Shown here: one piece after another, positions 24,296-33,564 of the stretch
How the letters are laid out: each line of letters opens with the position of its first letter
Numbering within the stretch: position 1 is the stretch's first letter
Assembly (NCBI GenBank): GCA_937975725.1
Contig: CALJUL010000025.1
Span: 1 to 64,000 of the forward strand
DNA: 64,000 bases
Direction of reading: 5' to 3'
Origin: an uncultured Pseudoxanthomonas sp.
GTDB taxonomy: Bacteria > Pseudomonadota > Gammaproteobacteria > Xanthomonadales > Xanthomonadaceae
Translations under genes and position numbers: made by a program
Notes under the pieces: model-generated
Database searches by the model: none
What the model was told of the DNA's origin: nothing
What the model saw: only the letters and a program-made list of their open reading frames with translations

Positions 24296-25192
24296 TCACG
24301 CCGCGCGCTGGCTGGCGGCCACGCTGCCCAGGATCAACGCGCCGGCGGCCAGCATGGCGGGCGTGATCGGTTCGCCGAGGAACAGCCAGGCGAAGCCTGC
24401 GCCGAACAGCGGCACCAGGTAGGTCACCGTCGACGCGCGCGCCGGGCCGATGCGGTGGATCAGCCGGTAGTACAGCAGGAAGGCATAGCCGGTGCAGACC
24501 ACGCCGATGGCGATGGCGGCGCCCCATGCGCCGGCACCGACGGCGGCCGCGGGCCAATGCGTCACCGCGAACGGCAGCACCAGCAGTGCCGCGCAGCTCA
24601 GCGTGGCGGCAGCCGCAGCGGCGGGCGGCAGCCCGGCCATGTGCCTGCGCACCAGGTTCACGCCCACGCCATAGAGCAGAGCGGCGGTCGCGCCCGCCAC
24701 GACCGCACCACCCACGCTCAGGCCGCCGGCCTTGCTGGTGGCCAGCACCACCACGCCGGCGAAGCCCACCAGCAACGCGAGCGAACGCCGCCATCCGATC
24801 TTCTGCCCGAAGAACAAAAACCCCACCATCGCCGCGAACAGCACCGTCATCGCGTTGCAGATCGCGCCGATGGCCGCGGGCGAGCGCTGCGCCGCCCATG
24901 CGAACAGCAGGAACGGCACCGCCGAATTGATCGCGCCGATGATCGCCAGCTTCGGCCACAGCCGCGCCGGGAAACGCGCGCGCTCGCGCCACAGGAACGG
25001 CAGCAGGATCAGCGCGCCCAGCGCCAGCCGCACCTCCACCAGCGCGAAGGGACCGAACGGGTTCGCCGCGATCCGCATGAACAGGAACGAGCTACCCCAG
25101 ATCGCACCCAGCGCCAACAGTTCCAGCGGCGTGCGCCAGTCGCGTCCCGCCGCCTGCGGCCATGTCCCGGCCATGCCGTCTCCCTGCGCCAT
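24296..25192 (-). CDS. EamA/DMT-family exporter paired with a LysR regulator
   Basis: A 298-residue inner-membrane transporter with ten hydrophobic helices in two EamA repeats: LELLALGAIWGSSFLFMRIA at the start, QRSPAAIGAICNAMTVLFAA in repeat one, and PARASTVTYLVPLFGAGFAW in repeat two. This closely resembles RhtA/YdcZ-like amino-acid or metabolite exporters. The ATG at 25192 has gaggg 7 bases upstream; an in-frame ATG at 25222 lacks one. It is divergent from a LysR regulator, the usual layout in which the regulator controls the exporter. Confidence 0.88.
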   Translation of the reverse strand: MAQGDGMAGTWPQAAGRDWRTPLELLALGAIWGSSFLFMRIAANPFGPFALVEVRLALGALILLPFLWRERARFPARLWPKLAIIGAINSAVPFLLFAWAAQRSPAAIGAICNAMTVLFAAMVGFLFFGQKIGWRRSLALLVGFAGVVVLATSKAGGLSVGGAVVAGATAALLYGVGVNLVRRHMAGLPPAAAAAATLSCAALLVLPFAVTHWPAAAVGAGAWGAAIAIGVVCTGYAFLLYYRLIHRIGPARASTVTYLVPLFGAGFAWLFLGEPITPAMLAAGALILGSVAASQRAA

Positions 25193-25269
25193 CGCGATGC
25201 CCTCGTTCGTGCCTGGTGCCATTCTGGGTCGGCCCGTCTGCCGCGCAAGCGCGTACCATGCGGGCGAGC

Positions 25270-25286
25270 CACAAATCTGGCTTGTG
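25270..25286. promoter_or_regulatory. Candidate LysR operator
   Basis: cacaaatctggcttgtg is an inverted repeat with 5-bp arms (cacaa/ttgtg) and a 7-base centre, within the short gap between the divergent exporter and LysR genes. Its form fits the T-N11-A rule for LysR binding sites. Confidence 0.5.
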
Positions 25287-25298
25287 CCTGGAACCCCC

Positions 25299-26234
25299 AT
25301 GAGCCTGCGTCCTTCCTTGCTGCCCGCCCTGGGCGTCTTCGCCGCCGCCGCGCGGCACCAGAATTTCGCCCATGCCGCGGACGAACTGCACCTCACCGCC
25401 AGCGCGGTGAGCCACCACGTGCGGCGCCTGGAAGCGCTGCTGGGGGTCGTGCTGTTCCAGCGCCACGCGCGCGGCGTCAAGCTCACCGTCGAGGGCCGGC
25501 AACTGGCCGACGCGGCCAACGCCGCCCTCGGCGACATCGAGGCCGTGGCCACCCACCTGCGCCACGCGGGCAGGACCACGACGCTGCGCATCACCACCCT
25601 GCACTCGCTGGCCTATTGCTGGCTGCTGCCACGGCTGCCCCGCTTCTGCGCGCGCCATCCGCACGTCCGCCTGCACGTGGATACCGGCATCTCACTGACG
25701 CGCTTCGACGACGAAGGCCCGGAGCTGGGCATCCGCCACGGGCCCGGCCACTGGGCCGGCCTGACCACGCACCACCTGATGGACGACGAACTGTTCCCGG
25801 TCGCCTCGCCCGCATTGCCCGGCATCGACGCCGTGCAGGAACCCCGCCACATCGCGCGGCTGCCGCTGGTCACCGACCTGGCCCTGCAGGGCTGGCGCGA
25901 CTGGTTCCGCAACGCCGGCGCGCGCGGCCTGCGCCTGCCGCCGATGCATAGTTTCAACGACAGCACCGACGCGATGCGCGCAGCCGTCTACGGCGTCGGC
26001 GCGGCGCTCGCGCGCCGCCACATCGCGCAGCCCTACCTGCAACGCTACGAACTGGTGCGACTGCCGGGCCCGGCGCTGAAGGCGCGCTTCGCGTACTACG
26101 CCGTGCACCCGGCGCACAAGCCGCCCAGCGCCGCTGCGCAGGCCTTCATCGACTGGCTGAAGGAAGAAGCACGCGACGAACGCACGCCGCTGCCGCCGAT
26201 GCCGGACGATTTCCTCGGCCGCCATAGCGGATGA
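25299..26234 (+). CDS. LysR-family transcriptional regulator
   Basis: A 311-residue regulator. The N-terminal winged helix is ALGVFAAAARHQNFAHAADE, LHLTASAVSHHVRRLEALLG and VVLFQRHARGVKLTVEG (about residues 8-66). The effector domain begins TTTLRITTLHSLAYCWLLPR and ends with the usual Rossmann-like halves. It resembles the GcvA-type subgroup. The ATG at 25299 is fixed by the start of the helix-turn-helix. It probably activates the divergent EamA exporter through the inverted repeat at 25270-25286. Confidence 0.92.
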   Translation: MSLRPSLLPALGVFAAAARHQNFAHAADELHLTASAVSHHVRRLEALLGVVLFQRHARGVKLTVEGRQLADAANAALGDIEAVATHLRHAGRTTTLRITTLHSLAYCWLLPRLPRFCARHPHVRLHVDTGISLTRFDDEGPELGIRHGPGHWAGLTTHHLMDDELFPVASPALPGIDAVQEPRHIARLPLVTDLALQGWRDWFRNAGARGLRLPPMHSFNDSTDAMRAAVYGVGAALARRHIAQPYLQRYELVRLPGPALKARFAYYAVHPAHKPPSAAAQAFIDWLKEEARDERTPLPPMPDDFLGRHSG

Positions 26235-26250
26235 CCGGGCGTGGCGGCCT

Positions 26251-27135
26251 TCAGGGCACGGCCTTGAGCGCATGCACCACGGCCGGCTTCAACGCGCGGA
26301 CGCTGGGGTCGTCGGACTGATCTGCTTCCAGGTAAACGCTCATCAGGAAAGCCATCAGGTCGTGCCGGCGCGCCAACCATGCGCGGTCGGCGTAGGCTTG
26401 TTGCGCATCCCCTAGCCGCGGCGGCAGCGCGGCGAACCAGCGCATCCATTCGTCCCCGTCCAGCAGTCCGCGCCGGGCGGCGTACACCACCGGCCGCGCC
26501 AATCGCCCAGGCTCGCCGAAGACATAGGCATGCGCGCTTTCCGGCACGGCCTGCGCCGCGACCGCCGCCAGCAGCACGTCCACCTGCGCGCGATCCACCT
26601 GTGCGTTTAGCACCAGTTGCAGCAGCCAGTCCGCGCCGTGGGCGACACCATGGCGCCAGCCCTCGGCATCGTCGAAGCCGCGGTAATCGCGTACCGCAGC
26701 CAGGTAAGCGGCCGCACGCGCGACCATGCCGGCGCGTTCCTCCGCCGACATCCACGGCGCCACGCGGTCGGTGCGCGCGACTTCCGACAGCACCAGCGCG
26801 GCGAACGGCGGGCCGAAGCCTTCGGCATCGTCCTCGTCCAGCATCGCGTAGAGGCGGTCGCGTAGCGCACGGCGCTGTGCCACGTCCAGCCGGTCCGCGC
26901 GCAGCCATGCGCTGAAGCCTTCGTAGGCCACGCCGTCGCGCAGCGTCGGGTCCGGGTCGGCCAGACAAGCCGGCAGGCTCGCCGCCAGCGCGGCAAGCAC
27001 GTCGTCGGGCACGGCGAACGCCTGTTCCCTCAACAACCGCAGCGAGCCCGCATCCGTGCCCTCGGGCGGACAGACCGCCAGCGCCGGCGACGCTAACAGC
27101 AGGGCCATCCACATCAGCCATGCACTCGAACGCAT
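26251..27135 (-). CDS. DUF2785 exported protein
   Basis: About 294 residues with a signal peptide (SSAWLMWMALLLASPALAVC). The mature protein is helical and rich in Ala, Asp and Trp. Blocks include LRDGVAYEGFSAWLRADRLD, YRGFDDAEGWRHGVAHGADW, which matches the DUF2785 core, and a C-terminal HDLMAFLMSVYLEADQ. No function is known. The second ATG (27135) has aggga 6 bases before it and is preferred over 27141. It is convergent with the LysR gene, with 16 bases between stops. Confidence 0.75.
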   Translation of the reverse strand: MRSSAWLMWMALLLASPALAVCPPEGTDAGSLRLLREQAFAVPDDVLAALAASLPACLADPDPTLRDGVAYEGFSAWLRADRLDVAQRRALRDRLYAMLDEDDAEGFGPPFAALVLSEVARTDRVAPWMSAEERAGMVARAAAYLAAVRDYRGFDDAEGWRHGVAHGADWLLQLVLNAQVDRAQVDVLLAAVAAQAVPESAHAYVFGEPGRLARPVVYAARRGLLDGDEWMRWFAALPPRLGDAQQAYADRAWLARRHDLMAFLMSVYLEADQSDDPSVRALKPAVVHALKAVP

Positions 27136-27247
27136 CGTCATCTCCCTGGGCATTGTGTCGCCGTATCGTCCCGCATGCCCGTCTCGACCGTACCGCCACT
27201 GATCGGCGATGCGACAACCGGCATGAAGCATTTCCACGCGACAACCG

Positions 27248-27598
27248 TCAGAGCTGGGCGCCGTCGAAGCGGGTGACCTTCAGCGCAGCAAGGTCCACGT
27301 CCGGCAGGCAGCGCACGTTGACGGCCACCATCGCCGCACCGGTCTTCGGATGCGCCGCCTCGCCGAACGGCGCGATCCCGCAGGTCGCGCAGAAATGGTG
27401 GCGGATATGGCGCTTGTTGAAGGTGTACGTAGACAGGTCCGCCTCCGGCGTCTTCAGCGCCAGCGCCTCGCGCGGCCCGAACCACAGCAGCCCGCCGCGC
27501 CGCCGGCACAACGAACAATTGCAATCCACGACCTCGACGATGTCGCCCTCCACCTCGAACGCGATCCTGCCGCAATGGCAGCTTCCTTCGTGCTTCAT
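27248..27598 (-). CDS. GFA/CENP-V-domain zinc protein
   Basis: A 116-residue protein of the glutathione-dependent formaldehyde-activating (GFA) fold. The zinc-binding cysteines appear as SCHCGRIAFEVEG near the start, VVDCNCSLCRRRGGLLWF, and HHFCATCGIAPFGEAAH. Most small GFA-fold proteins have unproven functions; only some bind glutathione-formaldehyde adducts. The ATG at 27598 begins MKHEGSCHCG. It is divergent from the DUF885 lipoprotein. Confidence 0.9.
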   Translation of the reverse strand: MKHEGSCHCGRIAFEVEGDIVEVVDCNCSLCRRRGGLLWFGPREALALKTPEADLSTYTFNKRHIRHHFCATCGIAPFGEAAHPKTGAAMVAVNVRCLPDVDLAALKVTRFDGAQL

Positions 27599-27721
27599 GT
27601 CGCTCTCCGCGGGGCCTGAGTGTGACAGAAGGGTAATCCAATGGCATGGGCAGCGGCATGACGTTCGGCCTATGCTGTGTGCTTCCGCCACCGCCGCACT
27701 GCAACAGAACAGGACACTCCG

Positions 27722-29527
27722 ATGCGCCACACCCTGCTCGCCGCCGCCCTGCTGGCTTCGCTCGCCGCCTGCCAGAAGTCCGAGGCTCCCGCCCCTGCCG
27801 ATGCCGCCGCGCCGGTAGCCGCCGCCACGGCGAAGGCCGATGCCGCTTTCGCCGACCTGTCGGCGCGCGCGCTGGCGGGCTGGCTGCAACTTTCCCCGGT
27901 CGGCGCCACCCAGATCGGCGAGCACAAATACGACGGCGAGCTGGACGACCTGAGCGCCGAAGGCCGGCAGCGCGGCCTGGACTTCAGCAAGAAGATCCTC
28001 GGCGAACTGGACGCGCTGGACACCGCCGCGCTGTCGCGCGAGAACCAGGTGGACGCGGCCATCCTGCGCAACCAATTGCAGTACGACATCTGGACCGCCG
28101 AGACGCTGCAGAATTGGGCCTGGGACCCGCAGGTCTACAACAACCTGGCCGGCGGCGCGATCTACGGCCTGATGGCGCGCGAGTTCGCGCCGCTGCCCGA
28201 GCGCCTGAAATCCGCCACCGCGCGCATGCAGAAGATCCCGGCGCTGCTGGCGCAGGCGCGCACCAACCTGGACCCGGCGCGCGTGCCCAAGGTGCACGCC
28301 GAGACCGTGGCCCGGCAGAACGCCGGTATCCTGAGCATCGTCGAGACCTTCATCACGCCGCACCTGAAGGAACTTCCCAACACCGAGCGCGAACAGGCGC
28401 AGGCCGCCATCGACGGCCTCAAGGCGGCGGTCGCCGAGCACCAGGCATGGCTGGACAAGACGCTGGTGCCGAACGCCAAGGGCGACTTCCGCGTCGGCCA
28501 GGCGGTATACGACCAGAAGCTGCAGTTCGCCCTGCTGTCCTCGCTGTCGCGCGCCGACATCAAGCAGCGCGCCGAAGGCGAGCTCAAGCGCGTGCGCGAG
28601 GAGATGTACGGCATCGCCCGCACCGTGCTGAAGGACAAGCCCGGCGCGCCCGTGCTGCCGGACACGCCGACGGCCGACGAACAGCAGAAGGCCATCGAGG
28701 CGGCGCTGGAACTGGCCTATGCCGAGCGCCCGGCGCGCGACAAGGTGGTGCCGGACGCAGAAGCGGCGCTGGCGCAGGCCACCGAGTTCGTGCGCAAGCA
28801 CGACCTGGTCACCCTGCCGGACGCGCCGGTGGAGATCATCGAGATGCCGGAGTTCCAGCGCGGCGTGGCGGTGGCCTACTGCGATTCGCCCGGCCCGCTG
28901 GACAAGAACCTCAAGACCTTCTACGCGGTCTCGCCGATCCCGGAGGACTGGAGCCAGCAGCAGGTCGATTCGTTCCTGCGCGAATACAACAGCCGGATGA
29001 TCCACCTGCTGAGCATCCACGAGGGTACGCCGGGCCACTACCTGGAAGGCTGGCATTCGGCCAAGTTCCCCTCCACGCTGCGCGCGGTGCTGCGCTCGGG
29101 CATGTTCGCCGAAGGCTGGGCGGTCTACACCGAGAAGATGATGGCCGACGCCGGCTACCTGGACAACGACCCGCTGTTCCGCCTGGTGCAGTTGAAGTTC
29201 TACCTGCGCACCATCGCCAACGCCATCCTCGACCAGGGCGTGCACGTGGACGGCTGGACGCGCGAGCAGGCGATGGACCTGATGGTGCGGCAGACCTTCC
29301 AGCAGGAACGCGAGGCCGCCGGCAAGTGGACGCGCGCGCAGCTCACCTCGGCGCAGTTGCCCACCTACTTCGTCGGCGTGCAGGAGCACTTCGACCTGCG
29401 CAAGGCCGTCGAGGCCCGCCAGGGCGCGCAGTTCGACCTGAAGGCCTACCACGACCAGGTGCTGTCCTACGGAGCGCCGCCGGTGCGCTTCGTGCGCGAG
29501 CTGATGCTGGACGAACCGATTCTCTGA
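27722..29527 (+). CDS. DUF885-family metallopeptidase-like lipoprotein
   Basis: A 601-residue protein. The signal ends in LAAC near residue 16, predicting lipid attachment. The DUF885 domain covers the rest and contains SIHEGTPGHYLEGWH (about residue 431 on), the family's HExxxxH-like zinc motif. GMFAEGWAVYTEKMM with the downstream Glu follows, then YLRTIANAILDQGVHVDGWT. Proteins of this family are common in xanthomonads in several copies and are thought to be peptidases. The ATG at 27722 is set by the signal peptide. It is followed by hairpin repeats rather than a simple terminator. Confidence 0.9.
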   Translation: MRHTLLAAALLASLAACQKSEAPAPADAAAPVAAATAKADAAFADLSARALAGWLQLSPVGATQIGEHKYDGELDDLSAEGRQRGLDFSKKILGELDALDTAALSRENQVDAAILRNQLQYDIWTAETLQNWAWDPQVYNNLAGGAIYGLMAREFAPLPERLKSATARMQKIPALLAQARTNLDPARVPKVHAETVARQNAGILSIVETFITPHLKELPNTEREQAQAAIDGLKAAVAEHQAWLDKTLVPNAKGDFRVGQAVYDQKLQFALLSSLSRADIKQRAEGELKRVREEMYGIARTVLKDKPGAPVLPDTPTADEQQKAIEAALELAYAERPARDKVVPDAEAALAQATEFVRKHDLVTLPDAPVEIIEMPEFQRGVAVAYCDSPGPLDKNLKTFYAVSPIPEDWSQQQVDSFLREYNSRMIHLLSIHEGTPGHYLEGWHSAKFPSTLRAVLRSGMFAEGWAVYTEKMMADAGYLDNDPLFRLVQLKFYLRTIANAILDQGVHVDGWTREQAMDLMVRQTFQQEREAAGKWTRAQLTSAQLPTYFVGVQEHFDLRKAVEARQGAQFDLKAYHDQVLSYGAPPVRFVRELMLDEPIL

Positions 29528-29540
29528 AGCCCTCTCTCTG

Positions 29541-29705
29541 TGGTCGCGGCTTCAGCCGCGACCGCAGAGCTAGAGAAACTTTTCAGGCCACGGATGACGC
29601 GGATGAACACGGATAGAGCTTTCGGGCTTTGATCCGCGTGATCCGCGTGATCCGTGGCCAATGTTTTTGCGTGCTCCGCGGTCGCGGCTGAAGCCGCTCC
29701 TACAG
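29541..29705. repeat. Composite repeat block downstream of the DUF885 gene
   Basis: Two hairpins of the ggtcgcggcttcagccgcga type (29541-29565 and 29679-29705, the second ending aagccgctcctacag) flank a stretch of atccgcgtgatccgcgtgat type (29583-29660), whose inverted form cggatgacgcggatgaacac lies at its start. The same three-part composition recurs at 53699-53962. Confidence 0.8.
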
Positions 29706-29710
29706 GGGCC

Positions 29711-30187
29711 TCATGCCAGCGGCCCGCTGGCGACGATCAGGCCGTTGCCGTCGGCATAGGCCCAGTCGCCGGGGGCAAGTGCGATGCCGGCGAACTGCAG
29801 CGCCACGCCGGTGTCGCCCAGGCCGCGCTTCTCCGTCTTCATGGGGTGCGCGGCCAGCGCCAGCACGCCCAGCGACAGTTGCGCCAGCGCTTCCACGTCG
29901 CGCACGCAGCCGTGGATGACGAAACCCGACCAGCCGTTCTTCACTGCATTCTCCGCGATCTGGTCACCCAGCAGCGCACGCCGCAGCGAGCCGCCGCCGT
30001 CCACCACCATCACCCGGCCCTCGCCCGGAGTGGCGGCCAGCTCGCGCACGCGCGAGTTGTCCTCGAAACAGCGCACCGTGGCGACCGGGCCGTGGAAGCA
30101 TACGGTCCCGCCATAGTGGCGGAACAGCGGCTCGGCCACGCGCACGTCGGGAAATTGGTCGCACAGGTCGGGGGTGGTCCAGGACAT
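29711..30187 (-). CDS. rraA: RraA-family regulator of ribonuclease E activity
   Basis: A 158-residue protein of the RraA fold. E. coli RraA binds RNase E and limits RNA decay; relatives are aldolases. Conserved blocks are TPDLCDQFPDVRVAEPLFRH, ATVRCFEDNSRVRELAATPG, VMVVDGGGSLRRALLGDQIA and NGWSGFVIHGCVRDVEALAQ. The GSLRRALLGDQIAE and GCVRD parts carry the residues typical of RraA rather than of the aldolases alone. It starts with ATG at 30187 and stands as a single gene next to repeats. Confidence 0.92.
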   Translation of the reverse strand: MSWTTPDLCDQFPDVRVAEPLFRHYGGTVCFHGPVATVRCFEDNSRVRELAATPGEGRVMVVDGGGSLRRALLGDQIAENAVKNGWSGFVIHGCVRDVEALAQLSLGVLALAAHPMKTEKRGLGDTGVALQFAGIALAPGDWAYADGNGLIVASGPLA

Positions 30188-30782
30188 AAGGGCTGCCTCG
30201 TGGAATACCGCACGATGGTAACGCGCTCATCACCGTCCCTGGCTATGCTGCATGAAGGCCCCCGTCGGAGCCGTCATGCAGGTCGCCCTGCGAGCGCCCG
30301 CCTAGGCTCTGTCTGGCCGGATGGAGCATCGCCGGAACCGGCAGGCCGACCCGCACCGTTCACCCGGCATGCGTCGTTGTCGTTGGCTGGCTGCACTTGT
30401 CGCGCTTCCACGACATGGCGCGTGATGCAAATTCGCCATAGCCGTTGTCTCTTGGCAGGGACTGGCGGCGACCCAACAGCAACTGCGGCGGAATGCACTT
30501 ACCGCAAGGTCCGAGCTTACGCCGGCATGCCGACGGGTGCGCCGCTACTGCAACTGCCACTGTGCAGTAGCAATAGCAGTATCGGTACGTGTATCAGTGG
30601 CAGTGATATTGGCAGTAGCAATGGCGATAACGATGGCGGCAACCACTATCCGGCACGGGACCCAAGACAGCATTCCAGACACGCCACAGCCAGTAACCGC
30701 CTCTCACTCTGCCCCTGACTTTTCGAACACGCAGAGACCCGTATCCTCCACTGGCCCCGCCTTTCGCTCAAAGGAGACCGCG
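30188..30782. other. 595-base gap with a degenerate triplet tract
   Basis: No supported gene. From about 30558 to 30640 the plus strand is low-complexity, built of agt/agc/ggc/gat/aac triplets (for example agtagcaatagcagtatcgg). It reads as Ser/Gly/Asp/Asn codons in one frame but lacks a start or signal. It ends 140 bases before the broken VOC gene. Confidence 0.4.
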
Positions 30783-31211
30783 ATGGATACCCTCTACGCC
30801 GACACCACGTCCACCATCATCCCCTGCCTGCGCTACCACAACGCGCTGGTGGCCATCGACTGGCTGTGCCGGGCCTTCGGCTTCGAGCGCCACGCCGTCC
30901 ATGCCGACGGCGACACCGTGCACCATGCGCAACTTCGCTTCGGCAACGGCATGCTCATGCTGGGCTCGGCGGAAACGCAAAGCGCATGGGGCGCCCATAC
31001 CCTCCAACCCAAGGATGCCGGCGGGCTGAGCACGCAGGGCTGCTGCGTGGTCGTGCACGACGCCGACGCGCATTACGCGCGCGCCAAGGCGGCCGGCGCG
31101 CAGATCGTCATCGACATCGCCGACTAGGACTACGGCGGCCGCGGCTACGCCTGCCGCGACATCGAGGGCCACCTGTGGTGGTTCGGCAGCTATGATCCGT
31201 GGAAGACCTGA
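30783..31211 (+). pseudogene. VOC/glyoxalase-like gene interrupted by a TAG codon
   Basis: The ATG at 30783 has aaaggag 6 bases upstream. The frame reads 114 residues (TIIPCLRYHNALVAIDWLCR, FGNGMLMLGSAE, CVVVHDADAHYARAKAAGAQ) and meets TAG at 31125-31127. The same frame continues with DYGGRGYACRDIEGHLWWFG and ends naturally at TGA 31209-31211. Family members of this glyoxalase/PhnB-like group read ...DEDYGGRGYACRDPEGHLW, so the TAG replaces a Glu codon (GAG) by one base. The lost tail holds the last metal-ligand Glu (DIEGHLW). It is a recent pseudogene, or a sequencing error. Spacing to the next gene is 15 bases. Confidence 0.85.
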
Positions 31212-31226
31212 CGACGATCCGCCCGC

Positions 31227-32051
31227 ATGGACGACCTGTTCGCCGCTCCACCCGCCGCCATCGACGGCATCCGCGTCGGCATCGGCGGCTGGATCTTCGC
31301 GCCCTGGCGCGACAACTTCTACCCGGCCGGCCTGGTGCAGCGGCGCGAGCTCGAATACGCCAGCCGCCACCTGACCGCCATCGAGATCAACGGCACCTAC
31401 TACGGCGCGCAGAAACCCGCCACCTACGCCAAGTGGCGCGACGAAGTCCCGCCCGGCTTCGTGTTCTCGGCCAAGGCACCCAAGCGGATCGTGCGGGCGC
31501 GCGCGCTCGCCTCCACCCGGGCGCAGATGGAAGATTTCGTCGGCGGCATCGCCGAACTGGGCGCCGCACTGGGCCCGCTGGTGTGGCAGTTCGAGCAGGG
31601 CCGGCGCGTGGACCTGGGCGAACTGGACGACTTCCTCTCGCTGCTGCCGCGCGCGGCCGGCGGTCGGCCGCTGCGGCACGTGCTGGAAATCCGCGACCCC
31701 GCCGCGGTGGACGCCGCGCTGGTCGCGCTGGCGCGCCGGCATGCGGTGGCGACCGTGTTCACCGATTCGGTGGAATATCCTTCCTTCGCCGATCTTTCCG
31801 CCGACTTCGTGTACGCGCGGCTGATGCGCTCGCGTCCCGTCGCCACCGGCTATCCACCGGAAGAACTCGCACGGTGGGCGGCGCGCGCGAAGACCTGGGC
31901 CGGCGGCGGCGATCCGGCGGACCTGCCGCACGTCGCCGGGCCGGCCGCGGCCGCGGCGCGCCGCGATGTGTTCGTGTTCTTCATCGGCAGTGCGAAGGAG
32001 CGCAATCCTGCGGCGGCGATGGAATTGATCCGGTTGCTGGCGCGTTCGTAG
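31227..32051 (+). CDS. DUF72-family protein (YecE-like)
   Basis: A 274-residue protein of the TIM-barrel-like DUF72 family. Hallmarks are GIRVGIGGWIFAPWRDNFYP near the start, RHLTAIEINGTYYGAQKPATYAKW, FVFSAKAPKRI and LGPLVWQFEQ, with VYARLMRS late in the chain. The biochemical role is not established. It starts 15 bases after the broken VOC gene and may have been co-transcribed with it. Hairpin repeats lie downstream (32149-32214). Confidence 0.9.
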   Translation: MDDLFAAPPAAIDGIRVGIGGWIFAPWRDNFYPAGLVQRRELEYASRHLTAIEINGTYYGAQKPATYAKWRDEVPPGFVFSAKAPKRIVRARALASTRAQMEDFVGGIAELGAALGPLVWQFEQGRRVDLGELDDFLSLLPRAAGGRPLRHVLEIRDPAAVDAALVALARRHAVATVFTDSVEYPSFADLSADFVYARLMRSRPVATGYPPEELARWAARAKTWAGGGDPADLPHVAGPAAAAARRDVFVFFIGSAKERNPAAAMELIRLLARS

Positions 32052-32148
32052 AGCGGGCCGGGATGCGGGTCGATGACGCATCGGCGCGAGTTTTATGGGG
32101 AACGGTGGCGATGCGCTTGCTCCTGCGCTATCGGCATTCTGTTTTGAT

Positions 32149-32214
32149 GGTCGCGACTCACGTCGCTCCTACAGCGCATCGCTTCTCCCGTAGGAGCGAC
32201 GCGAGTCGCGACCG
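32149..32214. repeat. Inverted pair of taggagcgac-type hairpins
   Basis: ggtcgcgactcacgtcgctc followed by ctacag (32149-32174) and, inverted, cccgtaggagcgacgcgagt followed by cgcgaccg (32188-32214), only 13 bases apart. They can pair with each other into one long hairpin, and they lie between the ends of two convergent genes, where they may serve as a terminator. Confidence 0.85.
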
Positions 32215-32241
32215 CTCGATCGATCCGCCCACAACGCGTGG

Positions 32242-33564
32242 TCAGGCGACCTGCTCCCCTACTCCCTGATACTCCAGCGGCCGGCGCCGCAGCCACAGCG
32301 CCAGACCGATCCCGACCGCGCAGGTGATCGCCACGTAGTGCGCCGGCGCCATGCCGCCCCATGCCTGCGACAGCCAGCCGATCAGCGGCGGCGTGATGCC
32401 GCCGAACAGCGCATAGGCCACGTTGTACGAGAACGACAGCCCGGAGAAGCGTACTTCCGGCGGGAACGCGGCCACCATCAGCGCCGGTACCACGCCGACC
32501 ACACCGCAGCAGAACCCGGCGATGGCGTAGCGCAACAGGAAGCCGTCCGTCCGCCCCGCCGCCAGCGGTGCGTACAGCGCATACGCGGCAACCGCCAGCG
32601 CCAGCGAGCCGAACAACAGGGCGCGCCCGGCGCCGAAGCGGTCCACCGCCCGGCCGGCGCACAGGCAGCCGGCCACCAGCGCCAGCGTCGCCAGGCTGTT
32701 GCCTTCGAAGGCGAGCACGGCGGGCAGGCCGAACGAGGTCTGCACCAGCGTCGGCGTCATCAGCACGATCACCACGATGGCCGCCGTGAGCTGCCACGAG
32801 GCCAGCATCGACACCAGCACGCCGCGCCGATGCCGCGCCAGCACCTGCTTCACCGGCAACTCCTGCGCGAGTTGCTTGCGCTCGCGCATCTCGGCGAACA
32901 CCGGCGTCTCGTGCAGCCAGCGCCGCAGCCAGACCGCGACGAAGCCGAACGCGCCGCCCAGCAGGAACGGCACCCGCCAGACCCAGGCCAGCACCGCGTC
33001 GGCGGGGAAATGCGCATTGATCCAGGCCGCCAGCAGCGAGCCGATCAGGATGCCGACGGTCAGCCCCGCGGTCAGGGTGGCGCAGGCGAAGCCGACGTGG
33101 CGGCGCGGCACGTGCTCGGCCACGAACACCCAGGCGCCCGGCACTTCGCCGCCCACGGCGATGCCCTGCACGATGCGCAGCGCCAGCAGCAGCAACGGCG
33201 CCAGCAGCCCGACCTGCGCATGCGTGGGCAGCAGGCCGATCAGCAGCGTGGGCACCGACATCAGGAACACGCTGAAGGTGAACATGCGCTTGCGGCCCAG
33301 CCGGTCGCCGAAGTGCGCCATCACGATCCCGCCCAGCGGCCGCGCCAGGTAGCCGGCGGCGAAGATGCCGTACACCTGCACCTGCGCCAGCCATGGCGCG
33401 GTGCCGGCGGGGAAGAACAGCGCGCCCAGCACCTTGGCGAAGAACACGAACACCACGAAATCGTAGAACTCCAGCGCGCCGCCCAGCGCCGACAGCGCCA
33501 GCGTCCGGGCGTCCCCGCGGTCGAAGGGGCGGTGCAGCGGACGCGATCCGTCGCCGGGGTTCAT
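32242..33564 (-). CDS. MFS transporter (metabolite:proton symporter type)
   Basis: A 440-residue transporter with twelve membrane segments, of the ProP/ShiA/KgtP-like sugar-porter-related group. Start: LALSALGGALEFYDFVVFVFF. The motif between helices 2 and 3 is RPLGGIVMAHFGDRLGRKRM. Then LRIVQGIAVGGEVPGAWVFV is the helix-5 block with the acidic residue typical of this group. The C-terminus is cytoplasmic. The ATG at 33564 follows gcagga; an in-frame ATG at 33594 is possible. The substrate is probably an organic acid, osmolyte or shikimate-type compound, not further resolved. Confidence 0.88.
   Translation of the reverse strand: MNPGDGSRPLHRPFDRGDARTLALSALGGALEFYDFVVFVFFAKVLGALFFPAGTAPWLAQVQVYGIFAAGYLARPLGGIVMAHFGDRLGRKRMFTFSVFLMSVPTLLIGLLPTHAQVGLLAPLLLLALRIVQGIAVGGEVPGAWVFVAEHVPRRHVGFACATLTAGLTVGILIGSLLAAWINAHFPADAVLAWVWRVPFLLGGAFGFVAVWLRRWLHETPVFAEMRERKQLAQELPVKQVLARHRRGVLVSMLASWQLTAAIVVIVLMTPTLVQTSFGLPAVLAFEGNSLATLALVAGCLCAGRAVDRFGAGRALLFGSLALAVAAYALYAPLAAGRTDGFLLRYAIAGFCCGVVGVVPALMVAAFPPEVRFSGLSFSYNVAYALFGGITPPLIGWLSQAWGGMAPAHYVAITCAVGIGLALWLRRRPLEYQGVGEQVA

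Noticed and set aside
30783..31211. Programmed readthrough of the TAG (for example pyrrolysine)
   Set aside because: There is no sign of the needed machinery, and the family has a plain Glu at this site; a point mutation or error is simpler.
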